From Sulfurospirillaceae bacterium (GTDB lineage: Bacteria > Campylobacterota > Campylobacteria > Campylobacterales > Sulfurospirillaceae), in contig JAQWCT010000013.1 in NCBI GenBank assembly GCA_028705785.1, positions 1-21,255 of the forward strand: 21,255 nucleotides of DNA. The letters run 5' to 3'. A program made the position numbers and the translations under genes. The notes under the pieces were generated by a model, which did no database searches, was not told the origin of the DNA, and saw only the letters and a program-made list of their open reading frames with translations. This document shows, one piece after another, positions 6,374 to 14,401 of the stretch (position 1 is its first letter; every line of letters starts with the position of its first letter).

Positions 6374-8803
6374 CTATTGTAATAGTTTTAATACATTCTG
6401 TTGAACTGCATTGGCTTGGCTCATAGCGTATGAACCAGACTGCGCTAGAATGTTAAACTTAGAGAAGCTTGCTGATTCTGCAGCAAAGTCAACATCACGG
6501 ATTTGAGATTCCGCTGATTTAACATTTACTTGTGTTACAGAGATGTTGTTAATAGTACTAACCAATTGGTTTTGTACAGAACCTAAGTCTGAACGAATCG
6601 TATCAAGATCTGTGATTGCCGCTTCAAGTGTACTAATGGCTCTCATAGCACCCTTAAGCGTTGTTACATTGATGTCTGCTAGGTTAGTAAATGCTTCATC
6701 ACTTGTAGTAACACTATTTTGTCCTTCAGCATTTGTTGCCAATGTTGAATCAGCAGCAATTTTTCCAAGTGTTCCTGTACCTTTTAGCAATGTCATATCA
6801 CTGGTAAGTGAGATATCCGCTGTCGTTGTAATATCTGTTCCAATGACAGTACCAGCTTTTAAGCCTACACCCGTACCGCCACCAATTTGCGCATCTGATA
6901 AATCTTGCGTTAACAGTGTACCCGCTTTAAGGATAGTACCTGTTTTCAATGTAGAACCAGCTTTTACTACCATATCTTGGTTAAGTGTAATAGCTGCATT
7001 GACAGTAATATTACCACCAATGGTTGAATCCTCTTTTAATTTACTTGATGTTGCTAGTACAGAACCCGCTTTTAGGTCAGTTTCTGCAGTTGTAGTAATA
7101 GCGGCGCCTGATGTGGTCAATTTTTCGCCCAAGACACTACCCGCTTTTGCAATAGAACCTGAAGATAAGGTACTTCCCGCTTTCAATGTCATATCTGAAC
7201 CAAGAACTGAGTCACCACTCGTTGTAATATCAGCTCCAAGAATTGTTCCAGCTAATAATACAGAGCCTGAAGCTAATGAAGCACTCGGAGTTCCAGCATC
7301 AACATGCATAATCATATCTTTGGATAATGTAGTTGCCGATAATGTAAGATCTACGACCAATGTCGTTCCTGCTTTATATGTTGTTGTACCAACGGAGATG
7401 TCTTGATTTAAAACGGTACCTGCATCAAGAATAGTTCCTGAAGCGAGAACAGACCCTGCTTTGATAAACATATCGCTACTTAGAGTTACAGCAGCTGCAC
7501 TATCTGTTGTTATTTTTGATGTTAGTGTTGTATCTTTATTGATTTTAGTAGCACTAGCAATTGTAGAACCAACAACCAAGGTACTATCTGCTGTTGATGA
7601 AGCGACTGTCATCTCAGAAGCTGCTGTCATCGTATAATCAAAGCCCAATGTTGAATTTGCAGCAACTTTAGTACCTGATTCAACAATACTTCCGATAGCT
7701 AAAACAGAATCTTTGATAGCAGTCATTGAACCTGTAATAGTAATATCAGCACCTACGGCTGCGCCACGATCTGCACCTTTAATTTGGAAAGTGGAAGAAC
7801 CCGCTTGTGTTACTTCAACATAACCCAAAGTAGTCATCTCTTTTGCTGAAGCACCCATAACAGTGATATCACCAGTCACCTCAATAGCACGACCATCTTT
7901 TGAAGATAAGACAAGTGTTCCATCTTGATTTTTAGTTGCAGTAACGCCTGTTTCACTGGTTTTTTTATTGATTGCGTTTAGTAATGTACCATCTTTATCG
8001 TTAGCACTTACATTAATTGCACCAATTTGAATACCATTGATTTTAAAATCAGTACCCGTTGTACCAGCAGCAATCGTACCTGTAGTGACACTAACAACTG
8101 CCTTAGCCGTGATACCTGTTTCTGCGCTGTATTTATTTAACTGATCAGCTACAGCACCTAAACCATTGGCTGCTTTGTTGTTATACTGAATATCGACTGG
8201 TTCAAGAGTAACAGATGCACCTGTTCTACCGCTCACAATCGTCAACTGATTTTCACCAACATTTGCTACATCTAGACGAGCTTGTGTTGTTTGTCCAATT
8301 TGACTTGTCTCAGCAGAACCAATAGAAGCTTTAACTGTCTCATTGGCACTAGAACCAACTTGAAATTCTTTATTAGTAAAAGTACCTGAAAGTAATTTTT
8401 GACCATTGAACGATGTTGTTTTAGCAATATTGTTCAAGTTCTCCAATAGACGATCGATATCTTTTTGAATTGCAAGTCTTGAAGTTGAGTTTTGACCATC
8501 AGATGCCGCTTGTACTGCTTTAGTCTTGATAGTATCAAGAATAGAAGAGTATTCGTTAAGCGCACCATCAGCAGTTTGAATCAAGCCGATTGCATCGTTA
8601 CCATTAGATACAGCTTGTGCAAGTGAACTTGCTTGAGCACGAAGAGAGTTAGCGATAGCAAGACCAGATGCATCATCAGCTGCTTTGTTAATTCTCAAAC
8701 CTGAAGACAATTTAGAAAGAGAATTGTCCAAACTTCTGTTGTTCATTGTAGCTGCTGTATGTGAATTGAGCGCCGCAATGTTAGTGTTAATTCTGAAACC
8801 CAT
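6374..8803 (-). CDS. flaA: Flagellin, unusually long with a repeat-rich central domain
   Basis: This is the major flagellar filament protein, 809 aa from the ATG at 8803, compared with roughly 500-580 aa in most Campylobacterota. The conserved D0/D1 ends are clear. Residues 1-170 begin GFRINTNIAALNSHTA and include LSSGLRINKAADDASGLAIA; residues 705-809 end in the terminal helix SQANAVQQNVLKLLQ. A flagellin IN-type motif (DFKINGIQIG) lies near 252-261. Residues about 345-690 are Ser/Thr/Gly-rich imperfect repeats. I see no cysteine. Residues 86-98 (SSILDTIKTKAVQ) are of the epsilon/alpha type linked to poor TLR5 recognition (inference). The start was chosen because AAAGGA lies six bases upstream and flagellins begin MGFRINTN; an in-frame ATG twelve codons earlier is unlikely. 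The gene has a sigma-28 promoter and stands alone. It is the probable glycosylation target of the neighbouring maf operon. Confidence 0.95.
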   Translation of the reverse strand: MGFRINTNIAALNSHTAATMNNRSLDNSLSKLSSGLRINKAADDASGLAIANSLRAQASSLAQAVSNGNDAIGLIQTADGALNEYSSILDTIKTKAVQAASDGQNSTSRLAIQKDIDRLLENLNNIAKTTSFNGQKLLSGTFTNKEFQVGSSANETVKASIGSAETSQIGQTTQARLDVANVGENQLTIVSGRTGASVTLEPVDIQYNNKAANGLGAVADQLNKYSAETGITAKAVVSVTTGTIAAGTTGTDFKINGIQIGAINVSANDKDGTLLNAINKKTSETGVTATKNQDGTLVLSSKDGRAIEVTGDITVMGASAKEMTTLGYVEVTQAGSSTFQIKGADRGAAVGADITITGSMTAIKDSVLAIGSIVESGTKVAANSTLGFDYTMTAASEMTVASSTADSTLVVGSTIASATKINKDTTLTSKITTDSAAAVTLSSDMFIKAGSVLASGTILDAGTVLNQDISVGTTTYKAGTTLVVDLTLSATTLSKDMIMHVDAGTPSASLASGSVLLAGTILGADITTSGDSVLGSDMTLKAGSTLSSGSIAKAGSVLGEKLTTSGAAITTTAETDLKAGSVLATSSKLKEDSTIGGNITVNAAITLNQDMVVKAGSTLKTGTILKAGTLLTQDLSDAQIGGGTGVGLKAGTVIGTDITTTADISLTSDMTLLKGTGTLGKIAADSTLATNAEGQNSVTTSDEAFTNLADINVTTLKGAMRAISTLEAAITDLDTIRSDLGSVQNQLVSTINNISVTQVNVKSAESQIRDVDFAAESASFSKFNILAQSGSYAMSQANAVQQNVLKLLQ
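6734..7771 (-). repeat. Imperfect hexapeptide repeats in the flagellin variable domain
   Basis: Flagellin residues about 345-690 repeat a six-residue pattern of the form [KAD][AS]G[ST]x[LI], for example KAGSVL/ASGTIL/DAGTVL at 448-465 and KAGSTL/KTGTIL/KAGTLL at 614-631. These runs are broken by units such as GADITT and GSDMTL. Aliphatic residues recur every six positions. The pattern partly fits the hexapeptide signature [LIV]-[GAED]-x2-[STAV]-x of left-handed beta-helices. The repeats are diverged at the DNA level, so they are not a recent slippage product. The boundaries are approximate. Confidence 0.75.
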
Positions 8804-8859
8804 GATAAATCCTTTTATCTTTTTGTATTTCGCAGGCATCCTTGCCTTTGATGTAAACT

Positions 8860-8886
8860 AAATCGGAACCTCATGAAAAAACTTTA
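8860..8886 (-). promoter_or_regulatory. Sigma-28 (FliA) promoter of the flagellin gene
   Basis: Read on the minus strand, TAAAGTTT at 8886-8879 is followed by an 11-base spacer and TCCGATTT at 8867-8860. The enteric sigma-28 consensus is TAAAGTTT-N11-GCCGATAA, so the -35 and the spacer match exactly and the -10 keeps the CCGAT core. Transcription should start near 8853, leaving a leader of about 50 bases. Confidence 0.85.
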
Positions 8887-8924
8887 ACATCTGACGCTTA
8901 TTTTTAAAAAGACTCTTTTTTAGA

Positions 8925-8930
8925 TAGAAT
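8925..8930 (+). promoter_or_regulatory. Probable -10 box of the topA promoter
   Basis: TAGAAT lies about 33 bases upstream of the chosen topA start, after a T-rich stretch typical of Campylobacterota housekeeping promoters, which often lack a clear -35. The start site would be about 8937, so the ATG at 8939 would be nearly leaderless and the TTG at 8963 is favoured. The next ten bases share TAGAATACGA with the mqnD promoter. Confidence 0.5.
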
Positions 8931-8962
8931 ACGAAAAAATGTTTACATGTAATGGAAAAATA

Positions 8963-11032
8963 TTGAAAAATTTAATCATCGTCGAGTCACCCACGAAAGC
9001 AAAAACCATCAAGAATTTTTTAGGAAAGAACTATACGGTTATCGCTTCAAAGGGACATATCAGGGATCTTCCTAAAAGTAGTTTTGGTATTAAGATAGAG
9101 GGACAAACCTTTACCCCAGAGTATCGCGTCTCTAAAGACCACTCTGCCATCGTCAAAGAGATGAAAGAACTCGCCAAGAATGCAGACCAAGTCTATATCG
9201 CGACGGATGAGGATAGAGAGGGTGAAGCTATTGGTTTTCATATCGCTACAGCCATAGGTCGCGATCCCAATGAACTTCCACGCATCGTCTTTCATGAGAT
9301 TACCAAAACAGCGATTACCCATGCTTTGGAAAATCCTCGCAAACTTGATAACAGTAGTATCAATGCACAACAAGCCAGAAGGCTTCTAGATAGAATTGTG
9401 GGATACAAACTCTCTCCCCTTCTTTCTTCTAAAATTCAAAAAGGCTTAAGTGCAGGTCGCGTGCAGTCTTCTACACTAAAAATCGTTGTTGATAGAGAAA
9501 AAGAGATTAGAGCTTTTGTGGCTGAAGAATTTTGGAGTATTGATGCACTTTTTAACAAAACCATTGAAGCTTCTTTGGTTGAATTTGAGGGTTCTAAAAT
9601 TGAGAAAATGACGATTAGTGAAGGCGGAAAAGCCAATGCTATCAAAGCTAAACTGGCTCTTGAAAACTTTAGCGTTGCACTTATCGAGAAAAAAGAGAGA
9701 GAAAGTTCGCCCTCTCCTTCATTTATGACCTCAACACTCCAACAAAGTGCCTCTAGTGCGCTGGGTTACTCACCAAAAAAGACGATGATGTTGGCTCAAA
9801 CACTCTATGAAGGTGTTAAAACTCATCAAGGCGTACAAGGTGTTATCACTTATATGCGAACTGACTCCCTTAATGTTTCTAAAGAAGCGATTGAAGCAGC
9901 AAGAGAGCAGATTGTAACACTTTATGGCAAGGCTTATCTACCAGAAAAACCACGATTTTATGCCAATAAAAGCAAAGGTGCACAAGAAGCGCATGAGGCA
10001 ATTCGCCCTACTATCTTAGAATTTACACCCGCCATCGCCAGTGAATATCTCAAACCTGATGAACTGAAACTTTATGCCCTTATCTATAATCGTTTTATTG
10101 CTTCACAGATGAACAACGCACGATTTGAGAGCCAAACACTTTTATTTGAAAGTAAAAGTGGGAAGTTTAAAGCCAGTGGAAGAAAACTTTTATTTGATGG
10201 ATTTTATAAAGCATATGGGGACAATGATAAAGACAAACTTTTACCAGATTTGAGTTTGGGACAAAGTGTCGCGCTCACCCATATCGAAGCCAATCAACAC
10301 TTCACAGAGCCTCCTTCACGCTACTCAGAAGCTAGTTTGATTAAAAAGTTAGAAAGCTTAGGCATTGGACGACCCTCCACTTATGCACCGACTGTTTCGG
10401 TGCTTACGGCACGAGAATACATCACCATTGAGAAAAAACAAATCGTACCTACCGAAGTTGCTTTTAGCGTAACTGAACTTTTAGAACAACACTTTCCACA
10501 GATTGTAGACTCTTCATTCACCTCTAACATGGAAGAAAGGCTGGATCTTATCGCTGAGGACAAAGAAGATTGGCAAGCGATTTTATGGAGTTTTTACGAG
10601 CCTTTTGAAGCTCAAATCGCCAAAGGAAAAACAGGCATAGAAAGCCAAAAAGTCGTTGTCTTCACCGGGGAAATCTGCCCAGATTGTGGAAAAGAACTTG
10701 TCAGACGCAAAGGAAGATTTGGAGAATTTATCGCATGTAGTACTTATCCTACATGTAAATATACCCAAAACCTCTCCAAACCAAAACTACCTGAGCAAGA
10801 AAAAGTGACTTTAGAAGTACCTTGTCCTGAGTGTGGCGGTGCTATTATTGAGCGCAAATCACGAAGAGGCGTCTTTTTTGGTTGTGGGAATTATCCTAAA
10901 TGTAAATTTATCTCCAATCACGAACCAACCGCAAAAAAATGTCCTGAGTGTAGCTACATCATGTCCAAAAGAGAACTTCGTAAAAAAGAAATTTATGAGT
11001 GCATTAAATGTAAACACAAAGAGGATGCGTGA
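8963..11032 (+). CDS. topA: DNA topoisomerase I (type IA)
   Basis: This 689-aa enzyme relaxes negatively supercoiled DNA by transient single-strand breakage. The Toprim domain starts with LIIVESPTKAKTI (catalytic Glu8) and carries DEDREGEAI (Asp82, Asp84, Glu86). The active-site tyrosine is Tyr297 in VITYMRTDS. The C-terminus from residue 572 holds three cysteine clusters: two full zinc ribbons (CPDC...CSTYPTC and CPEC...CGNYPKC) and a third, CPEC...CIKC. Size and order match bacterial TopA. I chose the TTG at 8963 because family members begin MKNLIIVESPTKAK, and GGA at 8954-8956 precedes it; a longer ATG start at 8939 adds eight non-conserved residues. The bioB start overlaps its stop. A TACATGTA copy lies in the short leader (8944-8951) and another in the zinc-ribbon coding region (10750-10757). 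Confidence 0.96.
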   Translation: MKNLIIVESPTKAKTIKNFLGKNYTVIASKGHIRDLPKSSFGIKIEGQTFTPEYRVSKDHSAIVKEMKELAKNADQVYIATDEDREGEAIGFHIATAIGRDPNELPRIVFHEITKTAITHALENPRKLDNSSINAQQARRLLDRIVGYKLSPLLSSKIQKGLSAGRVQSSTLKIVVDREKEIRAFVAEEFWSIDALFNKTIEASLVEFEGSKIEKMTISEGGKANAIKAKLALENFSVALIEKKERESSPSPSFMTSTLQQSASSALGYSPKKTMMLAQTLYEGVKTHQGVQGVITYMRTDSLNVSKEAIEAAREQIVTLYGKAYLPEKPRFYANKSKGAQEAHEAIRPTILEFTPAIASEYLKPDELKLYALIYNRFIASQMNNARFESQTLLFESKSGKFKASGRKLLFDGFYKAYGDNDKDKLLPDLSLGQSVALTHIEANQHFTEPPSRYSEASLIKKLESLGIGRPSTYAPTVSVLTAREYITIEKKQIVPTEVAFSVTELLEQHFPQIVDSSFTSNMEERLDLIAEDKEDWQAILWSFYEPFEAQIAKGKTGIESQKVVVFTGEICPDCGKELVRRKGRFGEFIACSTYPTCKYTQNLSKPKLPEQEKVTLEVPCPECGGAIIERKSRRGVFFGCGNYPKCKFISNHEPTAKKCPECSYIMSKRELRKKEIYECIKCKHKEDA

Positions 11033-11874
11033 TGCGTAAGTCGATATTTTTATGTTCCATTTGCAATATCTCAAGCGGAAGCTGTGCTGAGGATTGTGGT
11101 TTTTGTACCCAAAGTGCAAAGCATCATGCAGATATCCAAAAATATAAATACAAAGATATCGCTCAAATTGTTTTTGAAGCTAAAAATGCAACGAGTTATG
11201 GTGCATTAGGATTTTGTTTAGTCACCTCAGGTTTGGGATTGGATGATAAAAAACTTGCTTTCATTAGTGAAGCAGCTCGTGCGTTAAGAGCTGAACTACC
11301 CAATATTCATCTCATCGCTTGCAATGGTATCGCAAATGTTGAACAACTTAAAACTTTGAAAGAAGCAGGCATTAACGCATACAATCACAATTTAGAAAGT
11401 TCCCGTTCATTTTATGACACTGTTTGTTCAACCCACTCATGGGAAAGTAGATATCAAACCTGTTTAAATGTCAAAGAAGCTGGATTAGACTTATGCAGTG
11501 GAGGTATTTTTGGACTAGGAGAAAGTAAGGAAGATAGAATTGCCTTTATTCAAAGTGTCAAAGAACTCTCCCCCCAAACAATGCCTTTAAATTTTTATAT
11601 CCAAAATCCTGCACTTCCACTGATGGCAACGCCCTTAAGTGAAGAAGAGGCTTTAGCCATTATTGCGGAAGTCAAATCACATCTCCCTCAAACTATGCTC
11701 ATGGTTGCAGGTGGGAGAGAAAGCACTTTTAAAAATAGACAGTGTGATATTTTCGAAGCGGGCGCTGATGCCATTGTTATTGGAGATTATCTTACGACCA
11801 AAGGACAGCCTCCGACACAAGACTTAGAGATGATTAGAGCTTTAGGATATGACATAGCTAAAAGTTGCCATTAA
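11032..11874 (+). CDS. bioB: Biotin synthase
   Basis: This 280-aa radical SAM enzyme inserts sulfur into dethiobiotin, the last step of biotin synthesis. The [4Fe-4S]/SAM motif CAEDCGFC gives Cys18, Cys22 and Cys25. Candidates for the second, sacrificial [2Fe-2S] cluster are the Cys in GFCLVTSG, the Cys in HLIACNGI, the Cys in LDLCSGGIFGLGE and the Arg in VAGGREST. It is shorter than E. coli BioB (346 aa), lacking N- and C-terminal extensions, as is usual in Campylobacter. The ATG at 11032 overlaps the topA stop (TGATG) and is preceded by GAGGA at 11021-11025; a GTG one codon earlier is possible. It is transcribed with topA, with no other biotin genes beside it, so the rest of the pathway must be elsewhere. 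Confidence 0.95.
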   Translation: MRKSIFLCSICNISSGSCAEDCGFCTQSAKHHADIQKYKYKDIAQIVFEAKNATSYGALGFCLVTSGLGLDDKKLAFISEAARALRAELPNIHLIACNGIANVEQLKTLKEAGINAYNHNLESSRSFYDTVCSTHSWESRYQTCLNVKEAGLDLCSGGIFGLGESKEDRIAFIQSVKELSPQTMPLNFYIQNPALPLMATPLSEEEALAIIAEVKSHLPQTMLMVAGGRESTFKNRQCDIFEAGADAIVIGDYLTTKGQPPTQDLEMIRALGYDIAKSCH

Positions 11875-12091
11875 TACGCTTTGCTATTTATGCGTTAGAC
11901 TTGACTTAAGCGTAAAGAGTGATAAAATAATACCTAAAAATTTCAAATTAACTTTTTTACTTTGAGTCGTTCTAATATAATAATGCTTACAATTTAAGAT
12001 GTTTTTCATATTGATGATATTTCAAATTTTGATATAATCATCTCTTATAAAACTTTATTTATAAAGAAGTTATTATTTACAAAGGATGCAC
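11875..12091 (+). promoter_or_regulatory. Intergenic region with gltA promoter(s)
   Basis: This AT-rich, gene-free stretch holds two TATAAT boxes. The nearer one (12033-12038) has TTGATG at 12011-12016, spaced 16 bases, and is the likelier gltA promoter, starting near 12045. Another TATAAT is at 11976-11981. A dyad CTTTAT-TT-ATAAAG (12053-12066) lies just downstream of the expected start. After bioB there is a weak inverted repeat TACGCTT / AAGCGTA (11875-11881 with 11908-11914) and no U-tract. I see no RNA gene or small ORF that I can support. Confidence 0.6.
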
Positions 12092-13369
12092 ATGAGTAAA
12101 GAAACTGTAACCGTTATCGATAACCGTACGGGTAAAGAGTATGAATTCCCAATCCTCGCTCCTACGCTAGGTGCTAGTGTTGTGGATATTTCTAAGTTTT
12201 ATGCTGATACGGGCATGTTTACTTTAGACCGTGGCTTTACTTCGACTGCCAGTTGTCGCTCACGCATCACTTATATTGATGGGGATCTTGGAAAATTGAT
12301 GTATCGAGGCTATGATATCGAATATCTAGCCACTAAAAAATCATTTTTAGATACTGCTTTTTTACTTTTACACAAAGAACTCCCCAATAGAGATGAGTAT
12401 AAAAACTTTTTAATGGAACTCAAAAAACGCTCTTTTATTCACGAGAGTATGCGAAAACTTTTTGATGCATTTCCTGATAATGCTCATCCTATGGCGATTT
12501 TATCTTCTTCTGTTTCAGCGCTTTCCGCCTTTTATTTTGACCATTTAGATATGGATTCCCCTGAGGAAGTGACTGAGATGGCGCATCGCATCATCGCTAA
12601 AATTCCTACTATTGCGGCATTTTCATATCGCTACTCACAAGGTCTTCCTATCATCTATCCAGATCTTGACAAAGGATTTACTGAAAACTTTTTATATATG
12701 CTAAGAGGTTATCCACATCATCATATTGACCTCAAACCTATCGAAGTCAAAGCACTCGACACGATTTTTACCCTTCACGCAGACCATGAACAAAATGCCT
12801 CAACAACAGCGGTAAGAGTGGTTGCTTCTACCCACGCTCACCCTTACGCTGCTATTTCAGCGGGGATTGGAGCTTTATGGGGAAGGGCGCATGGAGGAGC
12901 TAACGAATCAGTTATTCGTCAATTAGAACTTATCGGTAGTGTTGACAATGTAGATAAATATATCGCTAAAGCCAAAGACCCTAATGATCCGTTTAGGTTG
13001 ATGGGCTTTGGGCATAGAGTATATAAAAACTTTGACCCTAGAGCTACCATTCTTAAAAACTTGCAGAAAAAACTTGTCAATGAACTCTCTATCGATAGTG
13101 ACCTTATGAATGTAGCACATCGCATTGAAGAGATTGCACTCAATGACGAGTACTTTATCAAACGAAAACTTTATCCTAATATTGATTTTTATTCAGGACT
13201 CATTCTTCAAGCGCTTAGAATTCCAAAAGAGATGTTTGCAGTTATATTCGTTATAGGTCGAACACCAGGTTGGATAGCGCAGTGGATAGAACTCAAAGAA
13301 CAACCCGACATGAAGATAGCACGCCCTCGTCAACACTATCTTGGACCCCTTGAGAGAACACCAAAATAA
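12092..13369 (+). CDS. gltA: Citrate synthase (type II)
   Basis: This 425-aa enzyme condenses acetyl-CoA and oxaloacetate to citrate, the entry to the TCA cycle. The active site is complete: the HADHEQNAST stretch (His229, His232), His308 in GFGHRVYKNFDPRA, and Asp365 in NIDFYSG. The N-terminal beta-rich part present in NADH-sensitive type II hexameric enzymes is there (residues about 1-60). The end keeps RPRQHYLG. The ATG at 12092 is preferred over the one at 12086, because AAAGGA at 12081-12086 would otherwise overlap the codon. It is a single-gene transcript with its own promoter and a strong 3' hairpin. Confidence 0.96.
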   Translation: MSKETVTVIDNRTGKEYEFPILAPTLGASVVDISKFYADTGMFTLDRGFTSTASCRSRITYIDGDLGKLMYRGYDIEYLATKKSFLDTAFLLLHKELPNRDEYKNFLMELKKRSFIHESMRKLFDAFPDNAHPMAILSSSVSALSAFYFDHLDMDSPEEVTEMAHRIIAKIPTIAAFSYRYSQGLPIIYPDLDKGFTENFLYMLRGYPHHHIDLKPIEVKALDTIFTLHADHEQNASTTAVRVVASTHAHPYAAISAGIGALWGRAHGGANESVIRQLELIGSVDNVDKYIAKAKDPNDPFRLMGFGHRVYKNFDPRATILKNLQKKLVNELSIDSDLMNVAHRIEEIALNDEYFIKRKLYPNIDFYSGLILQALRIPKEMFAVIFVIGRTPGWIAQWIELKEQPDMKIARPRQHYLGPLERTPK

Positions 13370-13376
13370 AATCTCT

Positions 13377-13411
13377 GTCTACATGTAAGAACGATATGCT
13401 TACATGTAGAC
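13377..13411. terminator. Bidirectional terminator made of two inverted TACATGTA copies
   Basis: A perfect 13-bp stem GTCTACATGTAAG / CTTACATGTAGAC encloses a 9-base loop. On the + strand it is followed by TATTTT, giving an intrinsic terminator for gltA. On the - strand its last base touches the stop codon of the AMIN-domain gene, so it probably serves both convergent genes. Both arms contain the palindrome TACATGTA. Confidence 0.85.
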
Positions 13412-14118
13412 TATTTTAACTTAACGCTATATCCACCTTCAACGCTTTGTAAATCATAACGATAATGTCCATCTAGTAAGATTACAATTCTGTAAAAACC
13501 ATCATGATTGCCCAGTGTTGCAGAAACAAAAGGAGGACTATCAAGCAATACGGTTTTGGTTGGATAAGAGCTATCTTTTTTAAAATCAATGACTACTTTG
13601 TAAGGTTCTGACACAAGAAAATCACGAATTTTAGTATCTTTCGTTACGACTTTAATCTCATTTTTAACGATTTCAAAAGAGATATTATCGGTTAGATAAA
13701 TGGTTGTGTCTTTGGTTTTTGGAAGAATATTAGCAGGAAGAGGCATTTCTTGAATACTCTTTTTCTCTTCTACTTTATTTGTGCCCAAAAGCGCATTTGA
13801 GAGTACTGTTGGTGTTTTAGTTTTAGTTTCATCCACTTTTTTGGAAAGGATAAGAGGTTCATGCCAATTGATATTTTGCTCAATAGAAACAATCTCTTCA
13901 CTAATGGAACCATCTAAATTTTGAAAAGCAACAGAGACACTTTTTAAAATTCTAGCACTACTAGGGAGTGTGATTTTAGCACTCTCAAAGTCTGTCTTGG
14001 TATCTTTAATTTGCGTTGTTTTCCCAGAAGCAAGGGCAGGTCCAGTGGTTTCAAATGGATTTTCTCTCGCATAGCCAAAAATAACCAAAAAAGCACAAAG
14101 CCAAGCAAGTTTATTCAT
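13411..14118 (-). CDS. Periplasmic AMIN-domain protein
   Basis: This 235-aa protein starts with a short signal peptide (MNKLAWLCAFLVIFGYA) and would be exported to the periplasm. The middle, about residues 20-140, is low in recognisable motifs and rich in Lys, Thr and Ser. The C-terminal 90 residues look like an AMIN domain, including EPYKVVIDFK, a GFYRIVILLDGHY strand pair and a final YSVKLK. AMIN domains in AmiC and PilQ bind peptidoglycan and target proteins to the septum or pole. AAAGGA precedes the ATG, 10 bases after the FtsB-like gene. In C. jejuni the corresponding position is, from memory, Cj1670c (CgpA, a glycoprotein). I see no D/E-x-N-x-S/T sequon here. The role is inferred from domain and context. 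Confidence 0.75.
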   Translation of the reverse strand: MNKLAWLCAFLVIFGYARENPFETTGPALASGKTTQIKDTKTDFESAKITLPSSARILKSVSVAFQNLDGSISEEIVSIEQNINWHEPLILSKKVDETKTKTPTVLSNALLGTNKVEEKKSIQEMPLPANILPKTKDTTIYLTDNISFEIVKNEIKVVTKDTKIRDFLVSEPYKVVIDFKKDSSYPTKTVLLDSPPFVSATLGNHDGFYRIVILLDGHYRYDLQSVEGGYSVKLK

Positions 14119-14128
14119 CTTTTTTCCT

Positions 14129-14401
14129 TTATTTATCAGGATCTAATTGACGCAATTCAAAAAATTCTTTTTGCAACACTGCATTTTCATCTTTAAGACT
14201 TTTAATTTTAACAACCAGTGTATCTTTATCTTCTTGAAGATTTAGCAGAACATCCAATGAACTTTTACCAAAAAGGACATCTCCTATATAAAGCCCAAAA
14301 CCGAGGACTACAACAAAAAGCGATATAATTTTGAGATAAAAGAGGGCTGTGGAAGAGCCCCCTTCTTGTTCATCTTCAAACTCATCTAAAACTTGACTCA
14401 T
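14129..14401 (-). CDS. FtsB/DivIC-like membrane protein
   Basis: This small 90-aa bitopic membrane protein has an acidic cytoplasmic N-terminus (residues 1-18), one transmembrane helix at about 20-43, and a C-terminal periplasmic coiled coil (about 51-86, heptad-like Leu/Val/Ile). This is the architecture of FtsB/DivIC septum formation initiators, which join FtsL and FtsQ in the divisome. In many Proteobacteria ftsB lies directly downstream of eno, exactly as here, which supports the call. Sequence identity alone would be too weak. The start overlaps the eno stop (ATGA). Alternatively it is an unrelated coiled-coil anchor, perhaps working with the AMIN protein that follows. Confidence 0.65.
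   Translation of the reverse strand: MSQVLDEFEDEQEGGSSTALFYLKIISLFVVVLGFGLYIGDVLFGKSSLDVLLNLQEDKDTLVVKIKSLKDENAVLQKEFFELRQLDPDK

Noticed and set aside
6543..7406. Long open frame (287 codons) on the + strand opposite the flagellin repeats
   Set aside because: It is antisense to the Ser/Thr/Gly-rich repeat region, its Val/Ala/Ser/Pro-rich translation mirrors those codons, and it has no family resemblance or clear ribosome-binding site.
8804..8839. N-terminally extended flagellin starting at 8839
   Set aside because: Flagellins begin MGFRINTN, and a good ribosome-binding site sits before the ATG at 8803. The upstream ATG is kept only as a low-interest finding.
11875..11914. Terminator after bioB
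   Set aside because: The TACGCTT / AAGCGTA stem has a 26-base loop and no U-tract, so I mention it only within the intergenic entry.
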